Source: Nocardia sp. NBC_00403 (GTDB lineage: Bacteria; Actinomycetota; Actinomycetes; Mycobacteriales; Mycobacteriaceae). From it: a stretch of 64,000 nucleotides of DNA. Shown one piece after another: positions 62,189-64,000 of this stretch. Within the stretch, counting starts at the first letter, position 1; each line of letters starts with the position of its first letter. The translations under genes were made by a program, and so were the position numbers. The notes below the pieces were generated by a model, which saw only the letters and a list, made by a program, of their open reading frames with translations, searched no databases and had not been told where the DNA came from. The DNA lies in NCBI RefSeq assembly GCF_036046055.1, contig NZ_CP107939.1, forward strand, positions 992,001 through 1,056,000, given 5' to 3'.

Positions 62189-63183
62189 CCCTGGCATCCC
62201 TCGATCATGTGGGCGAAGCACAACCAGTTATCGGGGAACACCCACGGCAGACCGACCTCACCGTAGGGACCGTTACCGAACGCATTGTTGAACTGGCGCA
62301 CCGACACCGGCATGATCTGCAGCAGCCTGTCGAGATTGTCCTTGTTCTTCTGCAGACCCTCTGCCATGGTGTTCAGCTGCGTGATGGTCGGGCCGAGCTG
62401 GTTGTTGTTCGCAGCGCCGATCTCCTGCAACTGCCTACTGAGCGTCGACACATTGTCCAGCAGCTGGCGCAGCAGGCCCTGGCGCTCCATCACCCGGTTC
62501 GCGATGGCCTCGCCCTGGGTGATCACCAACAGCACACTGTTGCGGTTGTCGCCGAGAATCTGGGTGACCCGATTGAGATCCTTGAGCAGACCGTCGACCT
62601 CGCCCTTGCGCGCGTCCATCACCTTGGCCAGCACGCCGATGCTGTCCAGCGCCTGCGCCGTGAGCTGCGGTGAATCGCCCATCTGCTTGTTGATCATGTC
62701 CAGCGAGGTAGCCAGCTTCTTGGTGTCGAGCGCCTCGAACTTCGGGGTGCCGATCTCGACCACATCGGCGAGGTTGTAGGGAACCGCGGTGTTGGACAAC
62801 GGAATCCGATTGCCCTTCAGACCCGAACCGTCACCCGGCTCCAGATCCACGTACCTGGCGCCCAGCAGCGTTGCCATCTTGATAGAGGCCTTGGCGTCCG
62901 GTCCGAGCTCGATGTCGTCATTGACGCTCAGGGAGAGCAGAATGTGTCCGCCCTCGAGCTTCGCATCCACAACCCGGCCACTCGGGACGCCGGCCACGTT
63001 GACCTTGTCGCCGACCTTGACCCCTGCGGTCTGGGCGAATTCGGCCTTCACCGTCTGCTCGCCGACACCGATCAGCTTGTAGGCGCTCGAGCCGATCAGC
63101 AGCCCGAGAACGAGCACCGCGCCGACGACGCCGAGCCAGAAGTTCCGGTTGTTGTCGAACCTGGATCTGATCTTGGTCATCAT
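62185..63183 (-). CDS. mceC: Mce-family protein MceC
   Basis: A 332-residue Mce protein with an N-terminal membrane helix (FWLGVVGAVLVLGLLIGSSA), Mce domain (TVKAEFAQTAGVKVGDKVNV; AGVPSGRVVDAKLEG; LLGARYVDLEPG) and helical region. Start ATG 63183 overlaps the mceB stop (ATGATG; the second ATG, one codon later, is an alternative). Confidence 0.93.
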   Translation of the reverse strand: MMTKIRSRFDNNRNFWLGVVGAVLVLGLLIGSSAYKLIGVGEQTVKAEFAQTAGVKVGDKVNVAGVPSGRVVDAKLEGGHILLSLSVNDDIELGPDAKASIKMATLLGARYVDLEPGDGSGLKGNRIPLSNTAVPYNLADVVEIGTPKFEALDTKKLATSLDMINKQMGDSPQLTAQALDSIGVLAKVMDARKGEVDGLLKDLNRVTQILGDNRNSVLLVITQGEAIANRVMERQGLLRQLLDNVSTLSRQLQEIGAANNNQLGPTITQLNTMAEGLQKNKDNLDRLLQIMPVSVRQFNNAFGNGPYGEVGLPWVFPDNWLCFAHMIEGCQG

Positions 63184-64000
63184 GGGCGGCACACCGCCGA
63201 CTGTCCGTTGCCGCCGATCTGGGTGAGCAGACCGCGCGGGAGCAGGATGCCGTACAGCGAGACATCCAGTTTGCACATGTAGGCGTTCGCGTAGGCGCCG
63301 TCCTGGGTGGCCTTGCCGAGGTTCGAGAGCATCCCGGGCAGGTCGATGGCCGCCTGGTCGAGCCTGGCGCCATTGGCGATCAGCAGCGTCAGCGCGGCGC
63401 TCGTCGAGTCCTGCGCCGTCTTCATCTTCGGCTGCACCAGTCCGATCATGTCGACCAGGGAGCTGGTCGCATCCGCGATCTGCACAGTGGATTGCTGCAG
63501 GGACTGTCCCTGGTCGTACAGACCGCCGATCAGTGACCGGGTCTGGGTTACCAAGGTCTCCAATTCATCACCTCGCTTGGCCAACCCCTGCATCACGCCG
63601 CTGAGGTTGGTGATCACATCGCTGAGAATTGCGTCCCGGCGCTGGAAATCCGTGGCCAGGGTCGCGGCTTGAGTGATGAACGCGCTCAACGAAACACCGT
63701 CACCCTGCAATGCCTGGATGAAGGTCTCCGACAGCCTGTTCACCTGCTCGGGCTGCAATACCTGGAACAGCGGCTGGAATCCGTTGAGCAGCGCCGAAAC
63801 GTCGAAGGACGGCTCGGTGCGTTCCAGCGGAATGCTCGCGTTGTTCTTCAGTGCGGCCGGGCTCGCCGATTTGCCCGGCGCCAGCGCGATATACCGTTGG
63901 CCGATCAGGTTCTGGTAGCGGACAAGGGCTTTCGTGTCGTCGTACACCGTCTGGTTGCGCTGCACGATGAACGTCACCTTGGCGTCGTTCTTCCGGTCGA
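63180..64000 (-). CDS. mceB: Mce-family protein MceB, partial
   Basis: The C-terminal 272 residues of MceB; the frame runs through the window edge, so the N-terminal membrane helix is missing. The Mce domain end (LVRYQNLIGQRYIALAPG) and the long helical domain (LNGFQPLFQVLQPEQVNRLS) are seen. It ends with two cysteines (CKLDVSLYG; VCRP). First visible gene of the operon; yrbE and mceA should lie upstream beyond the window. Confidence 0.93.
   Translation of the reverse strand, partial: DRKNDAKVTFIVQRNQTVYDDTKALVRYQNLIGQRYIALAPGKSASPAALKNNASIPLERTEPSFDVSALLNGFQPLFQVLQPEQVNRLSETFIQALQGDGVSLSAFITQAATLATDFQRRDAILSDVITNLSGVMQGLAKRGDELETLVTQTRSLIGGLYDQGQSLQQSTVQIADATSSLVDMIGLVQPKMKTAQDSTSAALTLLIANGARLDQAAIDLPGMLSNLGKATQDGAYANAYMCKLDVSLYGILLPRGLLTQIGGNGQSAVCRP

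Overview
This is a high-GC actinobacterial chromosome segment, most likely from Nocardia or a close Nocardiaceae relative. The evidence is an mce operon (mceB to mceF plus an Mce-associated protein), a mycobacterial-style Sdh1 succinate dehydrogenase, several XRE/DUF397 and TetR regulators, an NlpC/P60 hydrolase behind a c-di-AMP riboswitch, a FAAL-polyketide synthase pair, and many GTG starts and ATGA/GTGA overlaps. No rRNA, tRNA or CRISPR array was recognised.

Left part (0-8 kb). A 4.3-kb segment is bracketed by an exact 22-bp inverted repeat (68-89 and 4379-4400) that sits inside copies of a 36-bp tandem repeat. It holds a secreted pentad-repeat protein, a serine recombinase, a membrane-anchored PQQ-propeller protein and the truncated start of a low-affinity iron permease. 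A large LuxR-type ATPase regulator and an MBL-fold hydrolase follow on the minus strand.

8.3-17.2 kb is a compact polyketide locus read as one unit: free acyl carrier protein, type I PKS (KS-AT-DH-KR-ACP), fatty acyl-AMP ligase, a small ParB-like protein and a cation/proton antiporter. The logic is that the ligase activates a fatty acid, loads it on an ACP, and the single PKS module extends it; no release enzyme is visible.

17-34 kb is mostly core and metabolic: an S4 RNA-binding protein, the riboswitch-controlled NlpC/P60 hydrolase, an AAA ATPase, a long acyl-CoA dehydrogenase, an alpha/beta hydrolase, a thiolase with a changed active site, the sdhCAB operon with a 13-codon leader peptide, an XRE-DUF397-DUF397 operon, an AlkA-like glycosylase and a 34-residue peptide gene. 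The gaps hold long hairpins and direct repeats.

34-57 kb: a fused FAD/Fe-S oxidoreductase, an ABC exporter, a TetR regulator divergent from an MFS exporter cut off by a repeat-rich element (40.5-41.3 kb, including a 119-bp tandem repeat), a quinone reductase-like protein, DinB, a PaaI thioesterase, Lon with a HAIR-like operator, a YbaB-like protein, an IS481 remnant, a TetR-crotonase pair, a second MFS exporter broken by one in-frame stop, DUF445, TIGR03084, an L-2-hydroxyglutarate oxidase-like gene with a 108-bp in-frame duplication at its start, an SRPBCC protein and RNase HI.

57.8-64 kb is the 3' part of an mce lipid-importer operon on the minus strand, with overlapping stop/start codons from mceB (cut by the window edge) to mceF and a Mce-associated membrane protein at the end.
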